DNA from: Amoebidium appalachense
Lineage: Eukaryota > Ichthyosporea
Direction of reading: 5' to 3'
Assembly: GCA_963693365.1 (NCBI GenBank)
Contig: CAVNZM010000007.1
Coordinates: 1,488,001 to 1,552,000, forward strand
Length of the DNA: 64,000 nucleotides
Positions 51,354 to 63,951 of the stretch are shown here, in pieces (positions within the stretch are counted from its first letter, which is position 1; every line of letters starts with the position of its first letter). The translations under genes and the position numbers were made by a program. Under the pieces are notes generated by a model. That model did not search any database. It had not been told where the DNA came from and saw nothing but the letters and a program-made list of their open reading frames with translations.

Positions 51354-53611
51354 CCCGCCCCTCCCTCCCTCCGCCCCCACGCGTGGGGCAAAATAAGACC
51401 GAATGGAAAGAAATTCAAGGAGAAATTTTTTTTCAAGCTCTCACGTATACCCTTTTCAGTTCCTAATGTTTCTCTCGCCTCAAAAACACAAAGGAATCTA
51501 CAGTTCATGAAAGGTCCTGAGGCTATGCGAGTCCCACTAAGCCCCACCCTGCCCCCTGTTTCACTGTGTTCAATTTTTAGTTTATGTTTGCTTAGTTTGC
51601 ATTTTCCCCTCAGTGCAGTTCACGTGTTTGTGTGACACATCCCCCCCCCCCCCCCCCATTTATTGCCCACCATTTCAGAGAGAGAAGCCCCGGCGGGGGG
51701 GGGGGGGGGGGGGGGGGGGGGAGTCTCGGAGTGTGTGTTTGGGTGTGAGAGAGTGAGAGTGAGCAGAGGGGGAGGGGGGGGGGGGGGAGGAGATAAAAAA
51801 TGATTATACCTAAATAAGCAGAAATTGGGTACCCTCCCCCCCCCCCCCCCCCCCCCCCACCAAAAAAAAAAAAAATATTGCCCGTCGTGGCAACGTATTT
51901 AAGCCTTGTCCTTCATCATCCCCCCCTCCCCCCCCCCCCCCCCTTTCCTGCCACCCTCCTCTTTTCCCCTCAATATCCCTCATCGTAATTTCTATGATTA
52001 TGTTATGCCTGTCGTGTCCTAGGTTCTCACTTTGCTTTGAGTTTCTTTTTGTTCTAGCTGACACCCCCTCTCTCTCCGTCCCCCCCCCCCCCCCCCCCCC
52101 CCCCTCTCTCTGTGTGTGTCTCTTTTTCTCTCTCATTTTCTCCTTCTTTCACTTTCTCTCTCTCTCTGTTCGCTTTTGTGGAGGCATATATTTGGTTTAG
52201 GAACCCCCCTGATGATGCCGGGCTCTGTTCAAGTGTCTTCTGCCTGCACACTTACATTGTTCGATTTCGGGTTTCTCATTTTTGTAACTTTTTGTTGTTG
52301 TCCCCTGGTGTCTCCTCCATATTTTCTGCCCCCTAACACACACATCACTCCCCCCCCCCCCCCCCTGCCTCTCTCCTTCTTGCTACCTCTCTCTCTGTCT
52401 TTCTTTTCTCTATCTCCCTATCCCCCGGCCTTTCTCATGCTTTCTTCCTACTTCCCCCCCCCCCCCCCCCTTTCCCTCCTCCTCCCCCATTCACTCACCC
52501 TCCTCTTCTCCCTCCCCCCCCTCCCCCCCCCCCCCCCTCCCCCGCCGTCTGACTTGTTATCCGAGTCATCGGCCCCCCCCCCCCCCCCCCCCCCCCCCCC
52601 GGCCCTCCCCCCGGACCCTCCCCACCGATGTGTTGCTTTGTGCTTACGTACAGTGTGCCGCACACTAGTCCCCTCCTCCCCCACTTTCTTTTTCTTCCCA
52701 CATCTTGAGGATGGACGCTTATTACGCATATCCTTTGTGTGCTCTTTGCAGAAGTTAGTCTTGCACTGTGTGTCTGTCATGAATGTGTACAGTAACTTCA
52801 TACTGTGCAGCACAACACAATTCCCCCATACTGTGCGCATGGCTGATGTTGCATACTTGAATGTTTGCCTTTGCATGTGTCCTTCGTGTATGCGTACTTC
52901 GTACCGTGTTCCGCATTCAAACCCCCCCCCCCCCCCCCCCTTCCTCTTCCCCCAGTATGTGTACTTCTTACTCCATAACAGATCCCCTCCTCCCCTCCCC
53001 CTACCCCCGGGGGAACCCACCCCGCCGACATAATCTGTACTTATGATACATATCTTTGTATGCTCTTTGCAAATCCGCATTGTATCACGACGGTCCATCA
53101 TGAACGTGAAGAGTAACTTCGTACTCTGCAACACAACACATCTTAAAACCTCCCCGTCCTCCCTATTACTCTTCCCGAACCCACCCCGTTTCTAAAATCA
53201 TGATGTACTCACTGTACGTCGTGTCACAACCTACCTACCCACCTCCCTCCCTCCTTTCCCCTCCTCGCCCCTCCCCCCCCCCCCTCCCCCTCCCCCCCCC
53301 CCCCCCCCCCCCCCCCCACACACACACACATCAACAGGCCACAGGTGGTGGTCGTGGTCGTGGGCGTCAATTCAACAATCGTGCTGGTGTTGGTGCCGCC
53401 GCATATGTCACCCAGCCCTATGGCGCTGCCGGGGCTGCGGCTTTCCCAGCCAACGGGTGGGGGGCACAGGCTTGGGGGTTCCCTGCCGTGTATGGGCGGG
53501 ATGATGATGCCCCCCTTAGCAAGCAGAACATTTACATCCCTGGCCTGCCCCCCACCACTACGGATGATGAGCTGATTCGCTTGTGTGAGAAGTATGGTTC
53601 CTTTAAACTCG

Positions 53612-53646
<35 letters not shown>

Positions 53647-54377
53647 ACCACCACCACCACCACCACCACCATGACAACAACAACACACTCATGCACGCAC
53701 ACGCGCGCCGCACGCACGCACACGACACGCACGCACGGTCGCTCACACACACACACACACACACACACATGTTCGTAATGCACACACATGCACACACACA
53801 CACACCGGGACACACATCGCTGGCACAAACACACAAGAGGCAAACACTGAGGCATACGGACTCCGAACTGTGACTGTCACTTTAGGACAACCCCCTCCCC
53901 CCTCGGGTGCCCTCTACCCCCTGGTACGTTCAGTGTTGAAGACCCTCAGTATGACAGTGATGACATCCTCAGGAGTCGTCATCTTAAAAGGTGACGTCAT
54001 CTTAAAGAGGACGTCAAGATGACGTCACCCCATGAAAGGCCAACGTATACCTTAACTGGGAAATTGGTTTCTTTACATGCTTAGGCCAAAATTTCCCTGG
54101 TGGGGACTTTTTGTAGATAACGAAAGATTGTGACATAATTGTGCCAAGCATTTTCACGTTGAGGTTTTTTGTGCAGTCATCAAAAAACGATTGTGACATG
54201 CTTAGGCTAAAATATCACGGTGGGGGTTTTTGCAGATCCGGCAACATTGTGACATACTTAACCTAACATTCTCGCGGCTGGGTGTTGTTTTGCAGATACC
54301 ATAAGATTATGTCATGCTCAGGCTAACACTTTCTTTTTTTTTTTCCTTTTCTTTTTTTTTTCTTTTTCTTTCTTTCT

Positions 54378-54419
<42 letters not shown>

Positions 54420-54844
54420 TTAGATACGGCAAGATTGTGAGCGCCAAGGCCATTGTGGACCGGGGCACGGGGCAGTGCAAGGGCTACGGGTTTGTGATGT
54501 TTGAAAAACCGGCCAACGCTCAGAAGGCCGTGCAGGCACTCAAGCAGGCCGGCTACCAAGTGTCCTTTGCTAAGGTATCGTGAAATTATCTTTCAAGATT
54601 GGATGTGTATCGATGTGGCGTTACGGTTGCGGGACGTTGATTCGTGGAGTTTTCAAGCCTTTATGGTTTATAAACTTTCAGAGACTAAAAAATAGCTCAG
54701 CACTTGATTGTAGGTCACTTGTGACATTTGCCGTTCTTTTCTTTTTCTTTGAGTTCTTTTCTTCTTCTCTTTCCCCTGTTCGTATTTAATTTTTATGCTA
54801 TTTAAATTCAGTTTATTTAAATTTAATTTGAGTTTATTCTCTTT

Positions 54845-54908
<64 letters not shown>

Positions 54909-55679
54909 GGGGAGGGGGGGGGGGGGGGGGGGGTGGTGGATTCGACATCTGTAGTACATGTGTCAATGTAGACAAAAGAGCCTGCACAAAGACGCATTCT
55001 GAATCATTTACTTACGATATAGCAATAGGTTGTTCGTCTTAGTTCATAAATGCATGGGGCTCTCTGGTCAAATCGATCATCCGGAATGTGACTCTTCTGA
55101 TTAGCAACAACCAATCAGAGAGCCCCATGCATTTTTGAACTGAAACGAACAACCTATTGCTATATCGTAAGTAAATGATTCATGACCAATCACTAATCAT
55201 TCTCACTGATGAGTGACATTCGACCCAGCTGATATAATATATGATATCTGTACGTATGGTATATATAGTGTTCTAAAACTTTAGAAATATTATAATAGTG
55301 CAACAACTAGACATCGGGTCCCGGTACCGATGAGCCCGGCCCGGTCAATCACACTGATTCAAAAAGTTTCTAGTTCTTGATTGCAGCTATCTAATAACTG
55401 GTTCCGAATGATATGTCAAATGAAAACTATACCGAAACCAAAGATCAAAGGTCATAAAACACATACTAGTTGCACGTAATTACCAAGTGTGTGGAAACAA
55501 CTATTCTTTTGATTAGTATTGGATTTGCCCAGCACAACTTTAATACCATTTAAATGTTAATATGTAAATCTAGGAGTCGTACACGGACCGCATGAATGCC
55601 AGCAAGGCACAGCAGGACTTCGACAGCACCAACCTCTACATGGCCAACCTGCCCCTCACATTTAGCGAGCAGGTATTAA

Positions 55680-55717
<38 letters not shown>

Positions 55718-56872
55718 CGCCCGCCCGCCCGCCCGCCCCGCCCGCCTTACAACCACACGTCCTGAACACACCTTTGCACTGCAGCTGCGAGACGCGCTTG
55801 CACACGCGCGCGGAGGGGAGAGAGAGAGAGGGGGGGGGGGGAGAGAGAGAGAGAGAGAGAGAGAGGGAGATGGAGAGAGGGGGAGAGAGAGGACGGAGAA
55901 AGGGGGATAGAAAGAGTGAGAGAGATGGCCGGGGCGGAGGGGGGGGGGGGGGGGGGGGGGGGGGATGCAAGCAAGAGATACGGGGGAAAGAGAGAGAATG
56001 TGTGAGAAGCCGATCTTGGGTGTGCGTTGTATGGGGTTTCACAATTCATTTTATTTAACAGTTTACATGATTTTCCGTTCTCCGAGCGGGTTTTTCTAGT
56101 GTCTCTGAGCGTTTTTTGTGTGTGAACAGGTACATTTATTATGTCACGTGGGTTAAATGCCAACCTAATCACGTGACTTTCCGCAGGATCTGGAGAAGCT
56201 TCTGGAAGGGTGGGGTCGGGTGCTGTCGTGCCGCATTCTTCGCGACCCCAACGGGGTTAGCCGTGGTGTAGGTTTCACCCGGTAGGTGCCTGCATCTAAT
56301 CACATTGCTATGAGCTTCTTTTGTTTGCGGTTGGCTTTCTTGAGGATAATGGCATTCCTACAAATACCTTTTTGTCTCAGCATCTCCCAGGTGTGTGTGG
56401 GTGGGTGGGTGGTTGGTTGGGTGCGGGTGTTTTTGTGTGTGTACATGTGTGTGTGTGGGCATGTGTGTGGATGAGTGGGTGGGTGGGTGGGTATTGAGAT
56501 GCCGGCTGCGGGAGGGTTTTTCCACAGCCCCATTCCCTCACCTTTTCCCCAGTGACTTTGCTTATATATTGTATCTATAGTATAGATTTTTCCTCTTATC
56601 GCTTTTACAAACAGCGGTTAGGTGCCTCTGAATTGTATGCGTGTGTGTGGGTCGGGGGGGGGAGAGGGGGGGGGGGGGGAGAGGCTGGGCAGATAGGAAG
56701 GGGGAAGGGGGTCTCTTTAAGATTGGAAGACATGAAATACTCCATGTATGTGCTGACATGCATCCAATCAGACTGGAGACTCGTGAGCAGTGCGACCAGA
56801 TCATCCGCACGTTCAACCAGAAGATGGCCCTCACCTCCCAGCCTCTGCAGGTATGGGAGGCCGTTTCCCCAC

Positions 56873-56914
<42 letters not shown>

Positions 56915-57369
56915 CCTCCCCCCTCCCCGCCCCTCCTCCTCCCCAAGTCTCATAATGCATGTGTGTGCTCCCCCTTCCCCCCAATATCTGCATTGTATTG
57001 TCCGTCGGGAATTTGTGCTTTGCAATCTATAATCTATAGTGTAAACTTCCCTCCCAATGTACTTGTGAAGGTGCGTGAAGTGAGTTATGGACGGGATTTC
57101 TGATTGTTTGGGCCATCCAGGGAGGGACATTTTGATTGGTTGTGCCACTGTGGAGGGGGTTTCTGATTGGTTGAGCCATCCAGGGAAAGCTTTTTAAATG
57201 GTTGGGCCACTGTGGGCGAGTTTTCTGATTGGTTGGGTATCAGGTGCGGTATGCCGACACGTTCCAGCAGAAACGTCAGCGCATGCACGAGCGCAAGCAG
57301 CGCACCATTGCAGGCCAGGTGGGTGAACGCACATACACATGGGCATACACGTGCACATGGTGTGCGCGG

Positions 57370-57467
<98 letters not shown>

Positions 57468-57991
57468 ACGCTGATTAAAGACAAGCAGCACGAACATATT
57501 GCGCGTTTCTAGTATTGCACAAACTACCGAGTCTCTGTTGACGCACTTGCACCCCCATTTGCCTCCCAGAATGGCCTATGATGCTTTGTGTTTGCTTTGC
57601 AATATTTGCATTGTGTTATCCGTTGTGAATAGGTGCCAAAAAGGCTTTGTACTCACACAAACAAATTCTTCCCCCATCCCCCCCTCGGGGGGGGGGGGGG
57701 GGGGGGTCCTAATCCTCGTATAGCGTATAGGAGCATTTAGACTATCGGGTAGCCAAGACACAAAAACGGACCATTTGCCAGCACGTCTAAACCATAGTCT
57801 AGTCGCGTATACCCTGTGTCTCTCCTTTTTCCTTATCTGTTGTGTTTCAGATGGGCATCCCCGGCTATGTGCCCATGCAGATGATGCAGCACCCTGTGGG
57901 CAGCCCCCAGGCCCCCAGCTTCTTTCCCCCCCGTGGGCCCAACATGCCCATGATGCCTGCCACCGCTTCCAACTGGTGCGTGCTACCCCCC

Positions 57992-58022
<31 letters not shown>

Positions 58023-58659
58023 ACCCACCCACCCACCCTTCGTGGATACATCACCATCACCACCTCGGGCCCACCCCCCTTTTCTTTTTCTTACTTTGTG
58101 TTTGTTTCTGTGGCATTTTAATGTCCTTGCTTTCATAGTACCACCCTCTAATACATTGATCCCCCGCCCCCCACCCCCACCCCCACCCCCACCCCCCTCA
58201 CTCCCTCTTCTCTCGGGGGAGATATCAATTATAATGCCCCTATATCTACTTCTAGCCCATCTGCACAACATACCAAGTTGTATGAATGAGCCAATCCACC
58301 ATAGTGTTAGGCATCAGAGTGCTGATTCACTGCCTGCACACAGGATGAACCCCATGTACCCAATGGCTGCTGCCCCGGGCATGGTGCCTGCCACGCAGGG
58401 CCAGATGCAGGTGTGTGGAGCCTTCGAAAAATGTGGTGATACGAGGTTGTGTGTGTTTGGGGGTGGGGAGAAGTGCTGGGTGTGCGTGTGTCTGTGTGCC
58501 TGTGTGCCTGTGTGCCTGTTTGCTGTGTAGGCGAGGTTGCATTTGCTGTTGTGGTTCAGTGGTTGCGGTTGTGATTGTGGTGATGGTGTGTGTATGTCTG
58601 TGTATGGTGCGATGTGTGTGTTCTTCTTCTGCTTCGTCTTTCTTTGGGGGAGTGGAAAG

Positions 58660-58714
<55 letters not shown>

Positions 58715-59864
58715 TGCTCCCTTTTAACACGATTCTCTTGGGGCAGTATGGAGGCATGCCCACTACCATGGCTGGAAGCAACGAGGGAGCTGACCAACAA
58801 ACTGGTGGGTGATGTATTGTGTGCATATGGGTGCATGTACCGTATGCATATGGGTGCATGTACTGTGTGCACATGGGTGCATGTACAGTGTGCACATGGG
58901 TGCCACATATACAGTCAGTGTGCATATGGATGAATGTACTGTGTGAATACTATGTGAATGTCTGTGTGCATATATGGGTGCATGTACTGTGTGCGTATGG
59001 GTGCATGTACTGTGTGCATACGGGTGCATTGACTGTGTGCACTTGGGTGCATGTACTGTGTGCATATGGGTGAATGTACTGTGTGCATACTATGTGAGTG
59101 TACCGGGTGCATGTGGGTGCATGTACTGTGTGCATATGGGTGCGTGTACTATGTGTCTATGTGTATAGTGCATGTACTGTGTGCACATGGGTGAATGCAC
59201 TGTGTGCATATGGGTGAATGTACTGTGTGCATATGGGTGAACGTACTGCATGCATATGGGTCAATGTACTGTGTGCATATGGGTGGATGTACTGTGTGCA
59301 TATCATGGGGTGAATGTGTGAATGTACTGCGCACTTGTTGTGCGTGAATGTACTGTGTGCATATCGGTGAATGTACTGTGTGCATATGGGTGAATATGTG
59401 AATGCCATAGCCGTGCGAATGTTGTGATGAATGTAATGTGTGCATAATGGGTGAATTTGTGAATGTACTGTGTGCATATGGCCGAGTGTACTGTGTGCAA
59501 ATGCAGGCATATGTGTGCGTCCGTGCATATGGAAAGTTCGCGCATTCGTGTGGTTGTGGTGCACAGGGTGTGCAGTGGTAATGATAAAGGGAAAAAATTT
59601 AACAGGAATATGATATGCACGCCGACATACACGACGTCGTGCGTGTGCGTCTGTTTTACGCGCGGCGCGCGCCCGCCTGTGGGCATGTGCTTGTGTGCGT
59701 GTGTGCTTGTATGTCGGTGCATGTGCTTGTGTTGAAGCACCAAGGGTGGTGGATATGGCAAAACGTGGACTGACGGCCTTCAAATGCAGGCATGGGCGGC
59801 CAGAGCATGGGCCAGCTGACTAACCAGATGGCTGGCATGTCCATCAACCAGGTAACGACGACGA

Positions 59865-59897
<33 letters not shown>

Positions 59898-59986
59898 AGG
59901 GCTTCCACTTTACTCATTGAGAATAGGGTCTACCCTTTGGCGTGTCTGATTGCAATGCGTGTCGATTACACTAATTTTGTTCAATT

Positions 59987-60024
<38 letters not shown>

Positions 60025-60112
60025 CTCCCTGCCCCTGCGAGTGTCCTGCTTTGTTTTAACCTTTGCATTCTGGCTGAATCTCCCTGCTTCCTCTGCTCCC
60101 TCCTCTGCCCCC

Positions 60113-60150
<38 letters not shown>

Positions 60151-60417
60151 TCTCCACCCACCCACCCTCCCACCCTCCCTTGCCTCTCCCCCCCCCCCCC
60201 CCCCCCCCCCCCCTCCCCAGCTCCCATCTCCTTCCCTCCCCCCTCCCTCCCTCCCTCCCTCTCTATATCAGTCCCTCCGCCTATGCTCCGATTACTGATA
60301 AACCACACGTGTCCACAGGGCATGGTGCCTTCCATGATGGTCTATCCTCAGGCCATGGCCTATCCCCCTTCAATGCCTCCGGGCCAGGCCCCCCCACCTT
60401 CACGTGACGGAAACTGA
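50687..60417 (+). CDS. RBMS/MSSP-like RNA-binding protein with two RRMs
   Basis: RBMS proteins bind AU-rich RNA or single-stranded DNA in nucleus and cytoplasm. Thirteen exons: 50687-50746, 51080-51184, 53338-53591, 54424-54574, 55574-55672, 56187-56281, 56772-56850, 57244-57318, 57851-57975, 58344-58410, 58747-58804, 59790-59851 and 60319-60417. All splice sites are GT-AG with matching phases; the sum is 1,329 nt, 442 aa. Order: acidic N-terminus, RGRGR (about residues 60-66), RRM1 with RNP2 NIYIPGL (119-125) and RNP1 KGYGFVMF (159-166), RRM2 with NLYMANL (210-216) and SRGVGFTR (248-255), the FADxxQKKRQ-like [11 protein letters not shown], then a Met/Pro/Gln-rich tail. Close adjacency of RRMs and [10 protein letters not shown] are RBMS traits. 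An in-frame ATG at 50657 would add 10 residues. Confidence 0.9.
52178..52350 (+). repeat. Dispersed repeat family A copy in the RBMS-like gene intron
   Basis: GTGGAGGCATATATTTGG, CTGATGATGCCGGGCTCTG, TTCAAGTGTCTTCTGCCTGC, TTTCGGGTTTCTCATTTTTG and GGTGTCTCCTCCATATTT in order, ending CACATCACTCCCC in a C-run. Confidence 0.75.
52700..53140 (+). repeat. Two dispersed repeat family B copies in the RBMS-like gene intron
   Basis: 52700-52920 carries GAGGATGGACGC, TGTGCTCTTTGCAGAAG, CATGAATGTGTACAGTAAC and then TGTATGCGTACTTCGTACCG before a C-run (52921-52940). The segment 53035-53140 repeats TGCTCTTTGCAAATCCGCAT and AGTAACTTCGTACTCTGC. The 3' block at 52820-52920 is nearly identical to 33282-33395, and its last 35 nt recur at 51219-51254. 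Confidence 0.7.
54380..54417 (+). repeat. C homopolymer of about 38 nt directly before an acceptor
   Basis: A T-rich then C-only stretch ends in TCTTAG, the acceptor of RBMS-like exon 4 (54424), and so takes the place of the polypyrimidine tract. Confidence 0.85.
54848..54906. repeat. (AT)n microsatellite
   Basis: About 59 bp of AT in an intron, followed by a G-run at 54907-54932. Confidence 0.95.
55001..55181. mobile_element. Foldback element with 66-bp arms in the RBMS-like gene intron
   Basis: Arms 55001-55066 and 55116-55181 are complementary with only a few mismatches, around a 49-nt loop. A stem-loop MITE or palindromic insertion is likely. It shares no terminus with the 8.9-9.6 kb elements. 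Confidence 0.8.
56985..57060 (+). repeat. Dispersed repeat family B copy (partial)
   Basis: ATCTGCATTGTATTGTCCGT and CGGGAATTTGTGCTTTGC; weaker than other copies. Confidence 0.5.
57371..57464. repeat. (CA)n microsatellite after an RBMS-like exon
   Basis: About 94 bp of CA, starting 53 nt downstream of the donor at 57319. Confidence 0.95.
57570..57675 (+). repeat. Dispersed repeat family B copy
   Basis: GATGCTTTGTGTTTGCTTTG, TTTGCATTGTGTTATCCG and GTACTCACACAAACAAATTC before a C-rich, then G-rich, tract. Confidence 0.6.
58667..58713. repeat. G homopolymer of about 47 nt
   Basis: Almost pure G-run ending 33 nt before the exon at 58747. It is one of the few long G-runs on the sense strand of this gene. 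Confidence 0.9.
58810..59510. repeat. Minisatellite, about 23-bp unit
   Basis: About 25-30 diverged tandem units of the type GTACTGTGTGCATATGGGTG plus AAT or CAT, filling much of the intron between the exons at 58747 and 59790. Each unit carries TGCATATG or TGCACATG. Confidence 0.9.
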
Positions 60418-62714
60418 TTGGATCACAAATCGACCTTGGAATGTGTGGAATGCAAGTAGCGGTTGGCAATGCATTAGGTCACAGAAATGGAACGATAGTT
60501 TCGCTTGTGTGTGAATGCTCAAAGGGTGCGGGATTGTGTTTGAGAAGTTCTCAGGGTGTTCCAAAACGGGTTGTGTTGATTGGTGAGAGAAGAATGTTTA
60601 TGTAAAGGTAGAGAAAATTGCTTTGTCAAATGATGTGTAGTGTAACGAGTATTGTGATGTGATTGCGTGACTTAAGAGTAGAGAGATCTAGAGTGTGTTG
60701 CATTATTTCTAGCTGTTCCGTATTATGTGTTTTGTTGTTGCCGAAGTGTGCTATTTATTGTGTTTGGCTTGACTTTTTTCAGCCAGGTTGGGTGTGAGGG
60801 GTATACACTGCAACACACGTACACACGTTGAAGCAGGTGGTTGGGAATGGGGGCAGAAGTACACGGTTAGCGGGAACAAAGCATGTGATGAAGACCGAAA
60901 CCACCGGAGCCACTGGCGTGTACATACACGGGTGGGCCCTATATACATGACACAGTCACACTGTGTGTGTCTGCGGCGGGTGGGTGCTCTGTGGTTCGCT
61001 TGTACAGGCCTTGAACCAGGCATTAAACTTTACTCGTCCCTCTGGATTATGTATCATTTGTCATGGACAACTTGGCAATGCGTACACTGACGATCAGACG
61101 GTCACCCAGCTATCATGCACTGCATAGATCTTCGCGATTGGAGGCCCCCTCCTTCCTCCCCCCCCCCCCCCCCCCCCCCCTGAACACCCACCCACACACA
61201 CACAATTACGCCCACCTAGGCACGCATACCTACTACACTAGCTCTAGGCCCACCTTCATTCACTAATCCCACCCCGGTCTCTCCCCCTCTCAGTCTCTCT
61301 CTCTCTCTCTCCCTCCCTCTCTGCCGACAGGAGTCCCTCCCACAGGGACCCTCCCTCCCTCGGCCTTCCCTCGGCCCATCCTCCCCGGCTCCCTACCTCT
61401 CCGGGCCGTCCCCGTCCCCCTCCCCCTCCCCTTCCGCCTCCCCCTCCCCTCCTTAGGATCCCTCTCCCTCTCCCTCTCCCTCTAGATCTCCCTCTCCCCC
61501 TCTCCATCACTCTCTCCCCCTCCCTCCCTCGATCCCCCCTCGATCCCTCCCTTCTCGATCCCTCCTTCCCTCCCTCCCAACCCCCCCCCCCCCCTCCCCC
61601 TCTCTCTCTCTCTTTCTCTCCCCAAGCTCTCTCCCTTTCTCTTCTCTCTCTAGCTCCGAGCTCTCTCTCTCTCCCGAGCTCTCTCTCTCTCTCCTCCTCC
61701 CCCCTTTCCCCTCCTCTCTTATAATTTAATTACGGGACCCCGCTAGCTCATGATCAGTGCCGCGGCCTGCATTATAAGCTGCACGACTCCCGGTAACCCG
61801 TTGAACGAGTCATCCACGCAATCGCACGGATCTGGCAGCGATGGTGGCTGCCATGCCGCAGGTTCAAGTTGGTTTTATTCTTATTTATTGGTGCATTGCA
61901 ATCAACGATAACTGAATGAAACGAGAGTTCAAGCACCCTATTCATATGGGCTCTTCGTTAGTTGGCCATGCCTTTCATTTGGGTGGTCTCTGTGGATGGA
62001 CGGGGGTGGACGGCGGGGTGTACACAAATTATGTATGAACGAGAACTTCATTCCATGTTGAATACACAAGATCTAGATCACAATTCACCACCTATAGCTA
62101 TTAGTAAAAAAAACAACCAAGGCACACATTACAGGCTTGGTCATCGCTATGCCTTATTTGATTATATTATGTGGTAAAAATTTAGTTTCAGCTATTAATC
62201 AGCTGGCGCAGTCATGGTAGTTACAACTATTATTCATGGTGTTCTGGTCTAATGATGACGTCGCAGGCTCGCAGCGAACGACACTTTTAACCTACTCTAG
62301 GTTTGACAAAAAAACCAATAGGAAAAGTTTTTGGGCTTTTTGGAACGTTGCGTCATTTTTGTGTGATGGCGAAGTGCACGCCGCGCGGCACTTCGAAGGC
62401 CACAATTTTTTCTTTGGCGCCGCGCTGCACGCAGGCAGAAACAGAAAACAGACTGGTATCTTAAAGTTCTTTACAGCAATATGGTACAAGTAAGGGTGGA
62501 GCAAGACTGTTAACGCTGCAACTTTGGGATACTTGCGCACTTTTTGCCTTGATGTCGTGCGATTCACAGGGCGACTCCTATTGGATAGCCGGAACCCTAT
62601 TGATTGGCTGACATCGTCTCCCGAAGGGTATATAAACTCTGCCTGCGCCACCACAACACACATCACACCTCGCGATCTACACGTCGAGTCTTGTGAGATA
62701 TCTGTAAAGCGAAC
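60418..62714. other. Intergenic region between the RBMS-like and FAS1 genes
   Basis: Contains the 3' UTR of the RBMS-like gene (possible signal ATTAAA at 61022), a C-run 61159-61180, a long CT/CCT-rich block (61265-61720) and unique AT-richer sequence with the FAS1 promoter. No further gene seen. Confidence 0.5.
62629..62636 (+). promoter_or_regulatory. TATA box of the FAS1 gene
   Basis: TATATAAA, 86 bp before the ATG at 62715; an inverted CCAAT box (ATTGG) lies at 62603-62607, about 22 bp upstream of it. Confidence 0.7.
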
Positions 62715-63890
62715 ATGTTGAAATCGTTCCTTGTCGCCGCCCTCTGTGTGGCCACAACCTCTGCTCTGTCCATTGTTGAAATTGCAACTGCGAAGGATGC
62801 ACCCTTCGTTTCTCTCGTCACCCGAGCTCCTGACGCAAGCCAACTTGACTGGAACGCTTACCGGGAAGGGGCCGTTCACTGTGTTTGCCCCCACCGACGA
62901 TGCATTCAAGAAAATCAAGGCAATTCCTCCCCCCGACACTGTGAAGAAGATTCTGCTGTCGCACGTGGTTGCTGCAACCGTCAAGGCGGCGAACCTCAAG
63001 GACGGGCAGAACATTACAACCCTGTCAGGTGCAAAGGTGAATTAACGATGAGGCCCCCCCCCTCCCCCCTCTCCCCCCCCCCCCCTCCCCCCTCCCCCCC
63101 CCCCCCCCCCCAAATTCCCGTGCAACCCCTCCCCCCCCCCCCTCCCCCCGCCACACACACACACATGAACACAACTAACTCGGAGTCTCCCCCTCCCTTC
63201 CTATACACACACGCGCATATATGCCGTATTACTCCCATCATGTTCTCCTGTACATGTCCCTCTCGTTACCCTCCACTGTAACCAATGCAACGTTATAGTA
63301 TTTCTTTAGTTCATCCCGCTTCACCTCACATAGGCTATCGCCTAGATCTTCTAATTGGCTCTGCCTAAATATTCGATGCATGTGTCGTTGGTTTTGCTTG
63401 GCAACCCATTCATTTTTTTACACGGGATGCACATATGCATCAGTACTCTGGCATTTCTACATGCGTGTGCGCGTCTTCTTATAAAGAACTAACACAACCA
63501 CCCCTGCAGGTCCCCGTATCCATCAAAAACGGTACGGTCCGCATTGGTGGCTCCAAGATTACCAAGGCTGACGTAATTGCCGACAATGATGTCATTCACA
63601 TCATCGACGCAGAGACTGTGATTGTTCCCAAGGAGGTTCTCCCTGCCAACAATCCTAATACTACTATGCCCAAGCCCAACAACACTACTACGGTAACCAG
63701 TAAGCCTAAGCCTACCCTTAACCCTGCTACTGTTGTGGATATTGCTGTAGGCAACAAAGATTTCAGCACTCTTGTCGATTTGGTCACCAAGGCTGGCCTG
63801 GCTGGTGCTCTTGCCGACATGCACAAGCACTACACTGTGTTTGCCCCCACCAATGCTGCATTCAAGGAGCTGAAAGCCATGCCCGAGGGG
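62715..63890 (+). CDS. Secreted fasciclin (FAS1) repeat protein, 3' end off the window
   Basis: Exon 1 62715-63036, exon 2 63510-63890 (127 codons, donor GTACGT); further exons lie beyond 64000. The protein starts with a signal peptide (MLKSFLVAALCVATTSALS). FAS1 domain 1 begins SIVEIATAKDAPFVSLV, continues LLTQANLTGTLTGKG, has the H1 motif GPFTVFAPTDDAF and H2-like ILLSHVVAATVKA, and ends VIHIIDAETVIVP in exon 2. An Asn/Pro/Thr-rich linker leads to domain 2 (ATVVDIAVGNKDFSTLV...YTVFAPTNAAF). FAS1 proteins act in adhesion at the cell surface or matrix. Exon 1 carries one extra base near 62821-62826; removing it makes the exon 321 nt, exactly in phase with exon 2. This is either an assembly error or a broken allele. 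Confidence 0.85.
63037..63509. other. FAS1 gene intron with C-rich start
   Basis: GT-AG intron. A C-rich tract starts 17 nt after the donor and runs to about 63155; the rest is ordinary sequence. Confidence 0.75.
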
Positions 63891-63903
63891 GTACGTTGCC
63901 CCG

Positions 63904-63951
<48 letters not shown>

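Noticed and set aside
51660-51725. Extra RBMS-like gene exon beginning AGAGAGAAGCCCCGG
   Set aside because: It runs straight into a G homopolymer with no donor, and the 13-exon model is complete and in phase without it.
58810-59510. CRISPR-like array
   Set aside because: Units are contiguous and lack unique spacers; it is a minisatellite in a eukaryotic intron.
61800-61880. tRNA gene suggested by GCAGGTTCAAGTTGG
   Set aside because: The B-box match is imperfect, and no A box or cloverleaf could be folded upstream.
62815-62830. Programmed +1 frameshift in the FAS1 gene
   Set aside because: No known slippery site or stimulatory element is seen, and several other exons here have single-base faults, so an assembly error or ordinary mutation is more likely.
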